Assembly (NCBI GenBank): GCA_019694455.1
Contig: JAIBBY010000007.1
Span: forward strand, 58,722-122,721
Origin: Pirellulales bacterium
GTDB lineage: Bacteria; Planctomycetota; Planctomycetia; Pirellulales; JAEUIK01
Direction of reading: 5' to 3'
Length of the DNA: 64,000 bases
The position numbers were made by a program, and so were the translations under genes. Below, one piece after another: positions 23,702 through 36,000 of the stretch (position 1 is the first letter of the stretch; every line of letters begins with the position of its first letter). The notes under the pieces are model-generated. The model saw nothing but the letters and a program-made list of their open reading frames with translations, did no database searches and was not told the origin of the DNA.

Positions 23702-24838
23702 GTGAAGCGGATCGCCATTCCCTTTCTTGGGTTCATCGTCTGCGGACAGCTTGCAATCGCACGGGCCGATGACGCGAACGACGGCTTTCAACCGCTGTTC
23801 AACGGCAAGGACCTCACGGGTTGGGTCGCCGAAGGCCCAGCCGGCTTCTCCGTCAAGAATGGGCAAGTCGTCTCCGATGGCAGCGGCGATTATCCCACCT
23901 GGCTGCGCAGCGAAGAGGAGTTTGAAAACTTTGTCTTGCGGTTTGAGTTTCGCTTGCGACTGTATGGCGAGGGGGGCGTCTTCTTGCACGCCCCCGCCCA
24001 CGGGCGAAATTCCAATGTTGGCTTCGAGATTCAACTCTCCGACGACACTCGCAACCCAGGGCCAGCCGTCATTTCCACTGGGGCGGTGTTCGCCGCCGTG
24101 CCGCCGCTCAAGCAGAATAGCCGTCCGCTCGGTCAATGGAACGCAATGGAGATCACCTTCGATTGGCCGCGGTTGAAAGTCGTCTTGAACGGCGAAACGG
24201 TGCAAGACCTGGATGTTGAAGCGAATCCCGAACTACGCGACCGCTTGCGGCGCGGCTACCTGGGTCTGCAGGATCGCGGCAAACCAATCGCGCTGCGCAA
24301 CGTGCGCGTCAAGCGCCTGCCAGATCGCGAACAATGGCGCTCGCTGTTCAACGGCCAAGATTTCTCGGGGTGGGACATCCTCGAGCCCGACGATGCCCAG
24401 TGGTCGGTCGAAAACGGCGAAATACTCGCCCGCGACGGCAACGGTTATCTGGTGACCAGCGACCAGTGGCAAGACTTCGAATTTCAGACCTATGTCCGTT
24501 CGAGCCACTTTGCCAATGGCGGCGTCTTTTTTCGCTGGAAGTCGCTGGTGCCCAAGGATCGAGGCAACGAGATACAGATCGAAAACATCCCCGACAGCAA
24601 CAACCCAACCGGCAGCATTTATGATCTGGTGCGGGCCAATCCGCTGCCCGTGGCTGACGACGAGTGGTTCTTGTTGCAACTGCGCGTGGTCGGCGCCGAA
24701 TGTCGGGTGCGGGTCAACGGCGTGACCGTGGCCACCACCGACAAGCTCACCATTGTGCGGCCCGGTCACATCGCGCTGCAGATGCACAGTCGCGACGCTT
24801 GGATTCGCTTCAAGGATCCAAAGATCAAGCCGCTGTAG
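23702..24838 (+). CDS. Secreted protein with two DUF1080 (3-keto-disaccharide hydrolase) domains
   Basis: 378 residues from GTG at 23702, preceded by AAGAGGAG at a good distance. The signal peptide is KRIAIPFLGFIVCGQLAIA followed by RADD. Each half starts with the family hallmark: LFNGKDLTGWVAEGP near residue 34 and LFNGQDFSGWDILEP near residue 215. Each half has the concanavalin-like pattern of beta strands (FVLRFEFRL, GGVFLHAP; FEFQTYVRS, GGVFFRWK). These proteins are abundant in planctomycetes and are linked to breakdown of 3-keto sugars and glycosides. The signal peptide suggests it acts outside the cytoplasm. A second half with the same GGVF motif argues for an old duplication. Confidence 0.92.
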   Translation: MKRIAIPFLGFIVCGQLAIARADDANDGFQPLFNGKDLTGWVAEGPAGFSVKNGQVVSDGSGDYPTWLRSEEEFENFVLRFEFRLRLYGEGGVFLHAPAHGRNSNVGFEIQLSDDTRNPGPAVISTGAVFAAVPPLKQNSRPLGQWNAMEITFDWPRLKVVLNGETVQDLDVEANPELRDRLRRGYLGLQDRGKPIALRNVRVKRLPDREQWRSLFNGQDFSGWDILEPDDAQWSVENGEILARDGNGYLVTSDQWQDFEFQTYVRSSHFANGGVFFRWKSLVPKDRGNEIQIENIPDSNNPTGSIYDLVRANPLPVADDEWFLLQLRVVGAECRVRVNGVTVATTDKLTIVRPGHIALQMHSRDAWIRFKDPKIKPL

Positions 24839-24853
24839 CGACGACTCTCGCGA

Positions 24854-26497
24854 CTAGAACCGAAATTCCACGCCAGTCGTGAAGCCCTGTAGCCAGAGGT
24901 CGGTAGGGTTGTACTTCACTTCGGGGCGGGCCGGCCCCACGATCTGCTGCTGACTCTGGTTGGGATTCACCACCAAGTCCACCTCGTTGCCCGGTCGCAC
25001 CACACGGCTGACATAGGTGAAGTTGTAACCAAAGGTCGCCCGCACGCCGGGCAGGATTTGCAGGCCCAGCTTCGTCTCGATCTCGGGGATCACGCAGAAC
25101 TTGTCGAACGCGTGCCGGCCGATGTTGCTGGGCTTGGTCAGCAGTCCGCCTTCGCTGGTCGTGGTGCTGATGCCGTCGTAGATGACTTGTTGCCCTTGGA
25201 TATCGACGATCTGCCGCATGTTGCCCATCGCGATTTGCAAGTTGGTTTGCAGCGACCAGCGGCCGCGGCGAATGTCGTGCAAATAGCCTACGTAGCCGCC
25301 ATGAAACTGATTGGTGGTGTTGAAGTTGTCGTACGAATCGAAGAACGTGCCCGGCAGAAAGATGCCGCCGTCCGGTGAGATGCGATGCGCGATCGACAGA
25401 TCTTCGTCCAGCTTGAAGAACCGGTAGCCTCCTGTCAGGAACGAGCGATGATCCTTGTAGAAATCAACGAATAATAGGTGCCGCAGCCCGAATCCGGCCG
25501 ACTGAATATCGCTCGAGGTCGACACGTTGACGCTGCCGCTCAGATCGGTCGACAAGCCGCCGGCAATGAAATCGGGGTACGCCAGCACCAACGAGTCTTG
25601 AATATCAAGCGCGGCATTGAAGAACGGCCGCGCGAGAATGATCGAGTTGGCGTTGGCCGGACTGAAGCTGGACGACCGACTGTAGTTGGTCGACTCGCTC
25701 TCCAAGGCATAGTAGTGCCCGTCCAAGGCGAGAAATTCGCCTTCCGCCAGCCAGTAGCCGAATTGGATGCGTCCGCCGGGGCGGTTGCCCGTGTTCACGC
25801 GGTTGTTGCCAAAAAGTATCTGCGTCGTGGACTCGCCCAATACGCCGGCATCGCTCTGACTGGTGCCGAGCGGACTGGTCGTCACCAGCGGCGGCAGCGC
25901 GTTGCCTTTGGCCCAAAAATTGAGATAGTCGATGCCGACCCAGGCATGATATTGCCGCTGCGCGTCGGTCCAGAGCACGCTGCTGTACAGATCGGTGCCG
26001 CCGCCACCCATGCCAAAGAAGCGTTTGGGGCAGGCGAAGAAGTCGCTCAGGTATTTTCCTTCATGAGCGCCACATGCTCCGCAACCGCAGTCGGCAGACC
26101 CGTTGCAGGTGTTGGAGCCAGCGCACCCATTGTCGTCGTAAGCCGCTGTGTCGTACGTGGCGTCGTCGTAGATCGGCTGCTCGTCGACGATTCCCTGATC
26201 GAGATACTCCGCGGGCGGCGCCGCTTCCATCACCGTCGCCGTGCCCGGCTCTTGGGCGCGCGCCATATAGTACTTGTCGTACGCAGTGGGCTGCGCCAGT
26301 TCGCTCTCGTCGGTGGCTTCGACCGCCTCCGGATCATCGTCGGCGGCTAGTGGCGATTCCCCATGGAGCGCAGCCTGGCGCCTGGCGTAATAGGGGTCGA
26401 CAACAGGTTCGCGCCCTGCGGCGGCGCCAGGGCGCGCGGCGAGGCACGCCATCAAGCTTGCCAAGAGCAAAGCGTTCGTAAGGCAACGCCGGGTCAT
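24854..26497 (-). CDS. BBP7 family outer-membrane beta-barrel protein
   Basis: 547 residues starting MTRRCLTNALLLASLMACLA, a signal peptide with cleavage near GAAA. A Pro/Glu-rich segment, then a Cys cluster (GCAGSNTCNGSADCGCGACG, about 125-150), precede the barrel. The barrel (about 190-547) alternates polar and hydrophobic residues and includes hallmarks of the family: WVGIDYLNFWAKGNALPPLV, GGRIQFGYWLAEGEFLALDG and a final strand ending WLQGFTTGVEFRF, an outer-membrane C-terminus with terminal Phe. Function is unknown; the family is restricted largely to planctomycetes. It is divergent from giant protein B, which begins 546 bases away. Confidence 0.88.
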   Translation of the reverse strand: MTRRCLTNALLLASLMACLAARPGAAAGREPVVDPYYARRQAALHGESPLAADDDPEAVEATDESELAQPTAYDKYYMARAQEPGTATVMEAAPPAEYLDQGIVDEQPIYDDATYDTAAYDDNGCAGSNTCNGSADCGCGACGAHEGKYLSDFFACPKRFFGMGGGGTDLYSSVLWTDAQRQYHAWVGIDYLNFWAKGNALPPLVTTSPLGTSQSDAGVLGESTTQILFGNNRVNTGNRPGGRIQFGYWLAEGEFLALDGHYYALESESTNYSRSSSFSPANANSIILARPFFNAALDIQDSLVLAYPDFIAGGLSTDLSGSVNVSTSSDIQSAGFGLRHLLFVDFYKDHRSFLTGGYRFFKLDEDLSIAHRISPDGGIFLPGTFFDSYDNFNTTNQFHGGYVGYLHDIRRGRWSLQTNLQIAMGNMRQIVDIQGQQVIYDGISTTTSEGGLLTKPSNIGRHAFDKFCVIPEIETKLGLQILPGVRATFGYNFTYVSRVVRPGNEVDLVVNPNQSQQQIVGPARPEVKYNPTDLWLQGFTTGVEFRF

Positions 26498-27043
26498 TCG
26501 ACATCCCTACTTTCCGGGGGCAGGTAGAGTCTGAGCCTTGTGGACGGGAAAGATCATCCGGTAGTATGGATTCGTCTGGTTAGTCCGGTTGTTCCAACAA
26601 AACGGCCGGTCTCCGCAAGGTCTCCCTGCTCCACGCCAACCGTCGCGTTCAGCCCGTCAGCGCAGCTTTCCCAGATGCTGAGCTTTCGGCCAGCGATGCA
26701 ATCGGAGGGGCCGGCAAGGTCGCCGGCGATGCCGAGGTCGCGAGCTGTCAGGGAATGGGCCCCCTCGCGTAGGGAATGACGCGAGTCCCCCCGCTGGTAG
26801 GGCGGCAACTGGGTTCGCGGTGCGCGCGCTGCAAGCGACCCAGGGCAAAGCAGTTGTGATAATCGACAAAGTTTGCGCCGACCGCGTTTTTCCTTTGGCA
26901 CGCGCATTTGACCGTAATTAGAATGCGCTGTCGGCCTGATCTGCCGATCCGGAACATTTCGTCAAAGAAGACAAGAGAGGTCGACCCGGCAAAAGCCTCG
27001 TGCTGCGCCGTGGTCATCATCGGGATTACAGGGGGATGCCAGC
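26498..27043. other. 546-base divergent spacer between BBP7 and giant protein B
   Basis: No convincing gene. Short open frames on both strands have no ribosome site or family pattern. A perfect 7-bp inverted repeat lies at 26764-26785. AT-richer stretches near 26900-26960 could hold the promoter of giant protein B. A GGGGG run eight to nine bases before GTG 27044 can serve as ribosome binding site. Confidence 0.55.
26764..26785. promoter_or_regulatory. 7-bp inverted repeat in divergent spacer
   Basis: CTCGCGT and ACGCGAG flank AGGGAATG. It lies about 270 bases from both starts. Possible operator or leader structure for either gene; a terminator role is unlikely between divergent genes. Confidence 0.3.
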
Positions 27044-30000
27044 GTGCGCCTACCGTTTCTCAAAAAGAGCAAAGCCGCCGATCTGTCGCTCAATTCACAG
27101 GCGCGTGCCGATAAGCGGCGCAGCCTCGCAGTGGAGCAATTCGAGCAGCGAATTCTGTTCGCCATCGCGCCAACGCTGGTGGCCATTCAGCCCAACGAAG
27201 GCGATGTGCTGCTCGATGGCCAGGTGCGCAACATCGCGCCGCGCGAACTTACATTCCGCTTCGATGAAGGGCAGATCATCGATTACGCCACCGCCACCAC
27301 CAACTCCATTCAAGTCGTGGGCAGCGGCGGCGACGGCGTCTTCGGAAACGCCGGCGATGTGGCGCTGGGCGACATCTACAAGGTGCTGCCGGGCAATCGC
27401 GCGAACGAAGTGATTGTGCGCTTCGCCGATACGCTCGATGACGATCTCTATCAAATCACCATCGTTGGCGCGGGCGGCAGCGCGCTCAAGAACACCTCCG
27501 GGTTAGCCTTCAATAGCGGCGTCAATCTCACCAGCCGCTTCGAACTCGATCTCGGCGCGCAAATCACCGCCGTCGTGCCACAACCAGTGTCTCGCAATGC
27601 CCAGGGCAACCTGGTGCAAGACCTCAACAAGATCGTCGTCTACTTCAACAACGATCGACTCAATAGCGGACTGGCGCAAAACCCCTCTGTCTATCAACTC
27701 ATCGACACCAAAGGCACGGCCAACACCAACGACGACACAGTCACCAATCCCACGTCGGTCGCGTACGACGCGGCGGGCAACAAGGCCACTCTCACCTTTA
27801 GCGCCATCCCCGCCGGAACCTATCGCTTGCGCGTGGGCGACAACGCCGCGCCCAGCGCGACGGTCATCAACAAGACCCCCTCGCAAGACGCGCTCGACTA
27901 CCTCGACAACGCCACCTTCCTGCAAACGCTTGGCAGCAGCACCATTGTCGTGAAAGGGCAGGGGATCTACGGCGCCGATTCGCCATATACGCTCGCATAT
28001 CCGGGGGGAGGCCAGGAACCAGGTCATCGCGACATCCCGGCCGAAAGCCACCTGCTTGGCGGCGGCGATGGCGATCCTGGCATTGCGGTTCGCGAATACA
28101 ACTTCAAACGCGACTACGGCAGCGACCCGCTCGGCAACCCCTTGGTCAACGCCATCACCGAGGCGCAGAAGCAGCGTGCCCGCGAAATCTTCGAACTCTA
28201 CGGCTATTACTTAGGTGTCAAGTTCGTCGAGACCGAAGCCTCCGGGTTCACGATCGCTACGGGCGATCCGCGCGCGGTTGATGCGGGAGTTCCTCCTGGC
28301 GGTGTGGGGGGCATTGCCGGCGGCAACCTGGCCGTGATGAACAGCGCCGTGAATTGGGGCAACAGCGAGCCCCTCGGCGGCTGGTTCAATACCGCCATGC
28401 ACGAAATTGGCCACTTGCTTGGCCTAGGGCACACCTACGACCTGCCGCCGGTCACCGTGATGGGCAGCGACGGCAACCTCGGCTCGTCCGAGGCTGTTTT
28501 TCCGGGCGATCACGACATCGTGCATGGACAGTACCTGTATCGCCCCGACAACAAAGACGTCGACCTCTTCAAGTTTCAGGTCGAAACCAGTGGCCGCTTC
28601 ACCGCCGAGACGATCGCCGAGCGCATGGCCGATTCCAGCCTGCTTGACTCGGTGATCACGCTCTACGATGCGCAAGGCAACATCCTTGCCCGCAACGACG
28701 ACTACTTCAGCAACGATTCGTTCATCGATATCGAGCTGACATCGGGCACGTACTACATCGGCGTGGCCAGCACCGGCAACACCAACAACAATCCCAAGAT
28801 CGCCAACAGCGGCATGGGGGGCACCTCGGAAGGGCCGTACGAGCTACGGCTCAACTTTAGCGCCACACCCAGTGGCGTGGTGCTCACCGACGCCACCGGA
28901 ACCAAGTTCGATGGCGACAGCGACGGCCGCCCGGGAGGCGCCTACAACTTCTGGTTCCAGGCAGGCAGCACGTTGTTCGTCGACAAAGCGGCGGCTAACG
29001 GCGGTAACGGCGCCATCGGCACGCCCTTCAACAACTTGCAAACAGCGCTCGCCGCGGCGTCGGCCGGACAAATCGTGCGCGTGGTCGGCAACGGCGGCGC
29101 CGATGGCAACCTGGCCACGCAAGGCGACAATCTGGCCTACGAGATCGGTCGCAACATCTTCGATCAACCACTGTCCGACGGCGCCGACCTCAACGTGCCT
29201 CAAGGGGTGACGTTGATGATCGACGCCGGCGCGATCCTCAAGCTCCGCGCCGCCAACGTCAACGTCGGCAGCTTCCAGCAAGGCATCGATCTTTCCACCG
29301 GCGCGCTCCAAGTGCTCGGCACGCCCGATCGTAGCGTGGTCTTCACCTCGTACGACAACGAAAGCGTCGGCAAGGACACCAACACGCTAGTCACCACCCC
29401 CGCCAAGGGTAATTGGGGGGGCATCGTCTTCCGCGCCGATTCCGACTACGAAGCCGCCGGCATCTTCCTCAACTACGTCAACCATGCCGACATCACCTAT
29501 GGCGGCGGTCAGGTGGTGGTCAACTCGATCTCGCAGGTGTACACGCCAATTCATCTTGAGCAGTCGCGCCCCACCCTCAGCTACAACACCATTCTGGCGA
29601 GCGCCGACGCGGTCATTTCGGCCGATCCCAACAGTTTTGAAGAGTCGCTGGTCCGCGGAGACACATACACCGCCGATTATCGCCGCATGGGGCCCGATCT
29701 CGAAGGCAACAAGTTCAGCGACGGCGCCACCACCGGCCTGCCAGAGAACAGCATCAACGGGCTCTTCGTGCGAATCGCCACCAACGCGGGCAGCCCAATC
29801 GACACGCTCGATGTGTCGGCCCGCTTCCACGACACCGATATCGTGTATGTGTTGGCCGAGTCGCTAATGATCACCGGCACGCCGGGCGGACCGATTGTCG
29901 AGGGGGGCGTGCGCAAGGCGCGCACGCATGGTCGGCTGGCGATTGATCCGGGCGTGATCGTGAAGAGTCTGGGCGCGCGCATCGAAGTTGGCATGAACGC

Positions 30001-33000
30001 GCAGTTGATCGCCGAGGGAAACGCCGGCAACTCGGTAATCTTCACCTCCTTGCTCGACGACAGTTACGGCGCCAGTGGACAGTTCGAAACCGCCATGGGC
30101 GCCTCGTCCGCGATTGCGCAGGAAGGGGATTGGGGCGGCATCTACTTCCGACCCACCGCGCAAGGCAGTATGGACAACGTGCGACTGACCTACGGCGGCG
30201 GAGAAACCACGATCGAGGGAGGTTTTGCCCGTTTCAACGCGATCGAAATCCACCAGGCCAATGTCCGCATCACCAATAGCGTGTTCGAACTCAACGACGG
30301 CGGGCTCACCTCCTATAGTCGCAACGGGCGTGGCGGCAACACCAGTTCGACGATCTATGTGATTGGCGCCCAGCCGGTATTGGCGGGCAACACGCTGCGC
30401 GACAACGTGGGCGACGCCATCTCCATCGACGCCAACTCGATGAGCTATCGTCAATTGCCTGACGTGGGTCGCAGCACTGGCGCCATTGGCCGCTTTGATC
30501 GCTACGACGACAACCACGGCCCCTTGGTGCGCGAAAATCGGCTCACCAACAACGACATTAACGCCATGGTGGTTCGTGGTGGCACGCTCACCACTCAAAC
30601 CGTTTGGGACGACACCGACATCGTGCACGTGCTGCGCGACGAGATTCAGGTTCCCAACCTGCATATCTATGGCGGCTTGCGGCTGCAAAGCAGCGCCACC
30701 GAGAGCCTGGTGGTCAAGCTGCAAGGCGCCAAGGCTGGCTTCACCGCCGCTGGCAGCCCGCTCGACATCGACGATCGCATTGGCGGAACAGTGCAGGTGA
30801 TCGGCATGCCCGGCCGCCCCGTGGTGCTCACCTCGATCGACGATGATCGCGTGGGCGCCGGCTTCGATCCCGACGGCCGTCCCAACACAGTCACCGGCAG
30901 CAGCATCTTCAAGCCCGTCTCCGGCCCGAGCAAGGCCTCGATCGAATTCCGCATGGACGCGGCGACCGCGTCGAGCGTTGAGTTTGTCGAGGCGATGGAG
31001 CGCGCCGCCTTGTACTGGGAGTCGATCATCGACGACCCCGTGCGGATTGTGATCGACCTGAGCTTCAAAGCGCTGGGACCCAATATCCTGGGTCAAGCTA
31101 GTTCAGTGGAAACGCTGCTCGATTACAACGACGTGCGCCAACACATGATCGCCGATGCCGGCGTCACCGAGTCGATCGTCAGCCAGATTCCCACTTATGA
31201 GAATCTGAATGTCGTGTTCCCGACGACGGGCGAGACAGTCAAGACCATTCCCAAGATCTTGATCAATCGCGCCAACGCGCTGGCGCTGGGCTATTCGCCA
31301 AGCCAGCTCACCACAGAGCTTTCGGTTTATGACAACGTGACGCCGATCGACGCCACGGTCGAGTTCAGCAGCGAATTTCCCTTCGACTTCAATCGCGACG
31401 ACGGTCTGACGGGCGTGGATTTTCTGGCCGTGGCCGTGCATGAAATTGGCCACGTGCTGGGTTTTGTCAGTAGCGAGGATGGCGTTGATTTCGGTCAGAC
31501 TGACATCCCCATGTCGCCGCTCGATCTGTTCCGCGTCGCGCCGGGGCAAGGCGTCAACTTCGCCACCGCCCCGCGGATTATGGATCCCACGCAGTTCAAT
31601 CAGGTCTTTTACGACGGCGGAATCTTCCGCACCACGTCGCTTCCCGTCCCCGGCATCGGGCGTGGTGAAATCCCGCTTTCAACCGGCCGACTCAATGGCG
31701 ATGGCAACCAGGCCAGTCATTGGAAGCATCGTGAACTGCTCGGGCTGTCGACCTCGATCGGCATCATGGACCCGATTGAGGAAGACTACGGCGTGGTGAC
31801 GTATGCCGATCGCCGCGCCTTCGACCTCATTGGTTGGGATGTTGTCAATCGCAGCGGCAGCGGCCAACTCAACACCGGCACGGCCGGCGACTGGCGCGGA
31901 TTGCAGTTCCAGGCTTATAGCAACGACCGCAATGTCGAGGTGGTCAACGAACTGGAGGCCTCCTACACGCTGAACAACGACGTCAACAAGACGCCCAACA
32001 CGGCGCAATTCCTCGGCACGCTCGCCGCTAACGAGCAAAACGGCGACGACATCCGCCGCCTCGGCTTCGAGGTGCATGGCGCCGTCAGCTTTGATCGTTC
32101 CGGCGATGTCGACGTCTACAGCTTCAACGGCACGGCCGGAACCGAGGTCTGGTTCGACATCGACCGCACCTCGGTGTCGCTCGACACCGTAGTCGAGTTG
32201 GTTGATGGAAACGGCAACGTCCTCGCGCGCTCCAACGATTCCGCCTCCCAGACGCCGACCGGCATTGGCCGGGTCATGCAGCGCGGCGACTTTTCCAACG
32301 CCGACTTCTATGGAACCAACATCAAGGACGCCGGCATGCGACTGGTCCTGCCGGGCGCCGTCGGCAGCACCAACACCTATTACGTTCGCGTGCGCAGCAA
32401 TAGCTCCAATCTCAACAATTTGAGTGGTGGCCAGACCAGCGGCGAATATCAACTGCAGATTCGCCTGCGCGAGGCCGACGAATTCCCCGGCAGCACTGTG
32501 CGCTTCGCCGATATTCGCAATGCAGTCACCGCGATCGACATCCAAGGCCTGCCAGGGCACTCTCCACTGGTGGGCGAGGCGGCGCGCGTGTCGGTGGGCA
32601 ACACCACTCTCGACCAGGCGCAAGATATCGGCAACCTGCTGGCGAGCGACCGCAACGTCATCTCGGTCGCCAGTGCGCTCGTCAGCCCGCTCGACGCCGA
32701 CTGGTACAAGTTCACCATCGACTATCAGGCGATTCAATCCATTGCCGGTCGTAGCGACGCCGGCAAGACCTGGGCCACCGTCTTCGACATCGACTACGCC
32801 GATGGACTGACGCGCCCCGACCTGACTCTCTCGCTGTACGACTCCACGGGCAAGCTCATCTTCGTGGCTCGCGATTCGAGCATCGCCGATGATCAGCCAC
32901 TGCCGCTGGGAAATGCCTCGGCCAATGACCTGTCGCGCGGTTCCTTTGGCAAGCTCGACGCTTATCTTGGCTCGGTGCAATTGCCTGAGGGAACCAATAA

Positions 33001-36000
33001 GACCTACTATTTGGCCATCACTTCCAACGCGCAGTTGCCCAGGGCGCTTGATCAAACCTTCGCCCCGGACGCCTTCAACGAGTTGGTGCGACTGGAGCCA
33101 GTCAACTCCGTGCGCCGCGTGGTTGAGGACCACATTGGCGCCAGCGGCTACCGCACCGATGCGGGCGGTTTGGTCGATTCCAGCACCGGCGCCATTCTGC
33201 CCATCGGCAATCCGGCCGATGTGGCCGCCAATGCGCGTCCGTTCACGCTCGCCGACGTGGCGCTCTATGTCTCCACGGGCAATGAACTGTGGACCGTCGA
33301 CCCGCGCGGCGGCAATCGCCGGGTGAAAGTCGGCGACATGCGAGACGTCACCGACATCGTGATGCGCAGCGACGGCTTCCTGTTCGGCGACAGGAGTCTG
33401 GTTGAAGATGACACCGCGGGACAACTGGTGTTCATCCGCACTGATAACGCGGGAGTGATCACCGTCGGCGAAGACAACATTCCCGACGATGGCGACAACG
33501 GCACGCTGAGCAATCGGGTCGACGCCATCACATTTCGCCGCTTGGCACATGGCGACAGTCCCGGCGGCGGCGTCAACGAGCATTACCAATTGTTTCTCGG
33601 GGTTCGCGCTAGCGACGCCGGGCCCGCGCGCTCGGTGTTGTACTACGCCGACCCCACTACCGGCGAGGCCAACGACGACGGCGACGACCGCGTCTTCTTT
33701 AAACGCGGTGAGATCAACGCCGGAACCCCCGGCGACATCGGTGTCACCACCGGCATGGCGTTTGTCGGCGGCACGCTCTATGGCGTCGGCAGCAACGGGC
33801 ACTTCTTTACCATCAATACCGGCAACGGCAAGGCCACGGTCATCTCCAACCTCGGCATCAATTTCGCCGGCCTGTCGCTGGGCCCGCAGAACGTGGAAAA
33901 CGGCAAGTACGCCAACACGCTGTTTGCCGTCAGCACGTCCGGCCAGCTATATGCGCTGAACACCAATGGCACGCTGCGCAACGACGTCTTTGCCGGCGGC
34001 GCCACCTCGGTGAGCACCGGCCTGGGAGGCGCCACGGGATTGGCCTTCTCGCCGCTCGACTTCAACCTGTGGCATCCCACCACACAAAAGAAGGACGAAG
34101 CCGGCCACGGCATCAATAAGGCGCCAGACCACAGCCGAGACGTAACCGGCCCCGACTATGCCGGCGGCGCCAGCTACTACTTCGGCTTTGAAAATTGGAA
34201 GGGGGGCTACATCCCTTACGGCGCCGAGGCCCAGTTCGGCATCTTGAGTAGCGACACGCACCAAGATCTTGCCGATCCCGATCGGCCTGGATTTGTGCCC
34301 GCCGATTTTGCAATCGGCAACAACTACAACATGCCGGGAGGCGCCCACGGCAGCCTGGTGACCAACGCGTTCAGCCTCGCCGGCTACGACACCACCGACA
34401 AGCCCACGCTCTACTTCAACTACTTCCTGGAAACGGAAAACGCCAACGAAGTCAAAGAAAATAAGATGCGCGATTCGGCGCGCGTCTTCGCCAGCGCCGA
34501 CGGCGGCGTCACCTGGACTCAGCTCGCTACCAATAACTCCGTGCAGACGACGCTCGTCCAGGACGCCGAGTTGCCGTTTTTCCCCACCGCCAACTCGAAC
34601 ATCGGCTGGTTCGGTCCGAATCAGCAAGTGCAGGAATTGTTCGATGGCCCCGCTACTGGCTGGCGGCAAGCGCGAGTGGATCTGGGCGACTTTGCCGGCA
34701 AGCCATCAATTCAGTTGCGCTTCGACTTTGCCACTGCCGGCGCCATTGGCGGCGGCATGCAAGGCGACCAGTTTGGAAATCCGACGAGTACTTTACAGTT
34801 CACCAACAACAATTTCCGCGGCTTTTACATCGACGACATCATCGTCGGCTTCAGCGAGCGCGGTGAAATGGTCACTGGCGCCGATGTCGACACGTCGTTC
34901 TTCCAGACGCCGGAGTTCTTGGCCAAACAAAACCAAGTGCTATTCCCCGGGATGCCCAGCCAGGTTCTGGTTGGCCCCTATCAGCTAGAGATTCGCCGCG
35001 GCGCCGAGTACGCCAACAGCGCGCTTGGCACTTCAGCGCGCATCCAGATCGGCAGTACATTCGACACCAATGATCGTTTGGCGCAGAGTGTCACCCTCTT
35101 CGCCCCCAGCGGCGGTCAGATCGCCGACGGCCAAACTTTCCAAGTCAGCGATGGCGTCAATCGGCTCACGTTCGAGTTTGACTCCAACGGCTCGGTCATT
35201 GTGGGCAATGTCGCCGTTCCGTTCAGTGGTGGGCAATCCGCGCCGCAAGTGGCGCAGAGCATCCGCGGCGCCATCAATTCGCGCTGGGGCGCCAATTTCA
35301 ATGTCTCGACCAGCGTCATCTCGACCAGCAACCGGGTGGAACTGTTCGGCGCCGCTGCCGTGTCGGAAGGCTCGAGCGCGATCATTGTCGACCGCAATAA
35401 CCTGCGCGGCGACCGCGACGCGCTGCGCGAGCAGGGTCAGCTCATTATTCAGAACAACACCATCTCTAGCGCTTCGCAATACGGCATCAAGGTCGAGCCG
35501 CCGGCCCCCGATTCTTGGGCCCATCCCGGGGCGCCGCGCAATCTTATCGAGCTCAACAACGCCCGCTTGGCGCCGGGCGTCGTCCTGCAAAACAACCTGA
35601 TCGTCGGGGCGGGCAAGGCCGGCATCCGCTTCTCGGGTCAGGCATCCCCCGCCGTGCCGCCCGTTGGCGCCATGCCGACATCGGTCGTGCCGTTCGGCCG
35701 CATTATCAACAACACGATTTACGGCGCCGGCTTGGGCATCGGCATCGAGGTGGTGAACAACGCCAGCCCCACGTTGCTCAACAATATTGTGTCGGCCCTC
35801 GACGTCGGCATATCGGTTGACGCCAGTTCGGCCACCACGGTCGTTGGCGCCGCGCTCTACAAAGAAAACGAAACCAACGTGCAAGGGACCACGCTCGGCA
35901 GTTTCTCGATACTGCTGGGGGACAGCGATCCCTTGTTCGTCGATGCCTTGAAGGGCAACTTCCGCCTGATGGGCGGCAGCAAGGCGATCGACAGTTCGGT

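Noticed and set aside
31679..33802. 707-codon minus-strand open frame inside giant protein B
   Set aside because: Rich in Val, Ala and Asp without domain pattern, fully contained in the sense giant gene; a codon-bias shadow. The same applies to the 459-codon frame at 15349-16728 and the 410-codon frame at 29864-31096.
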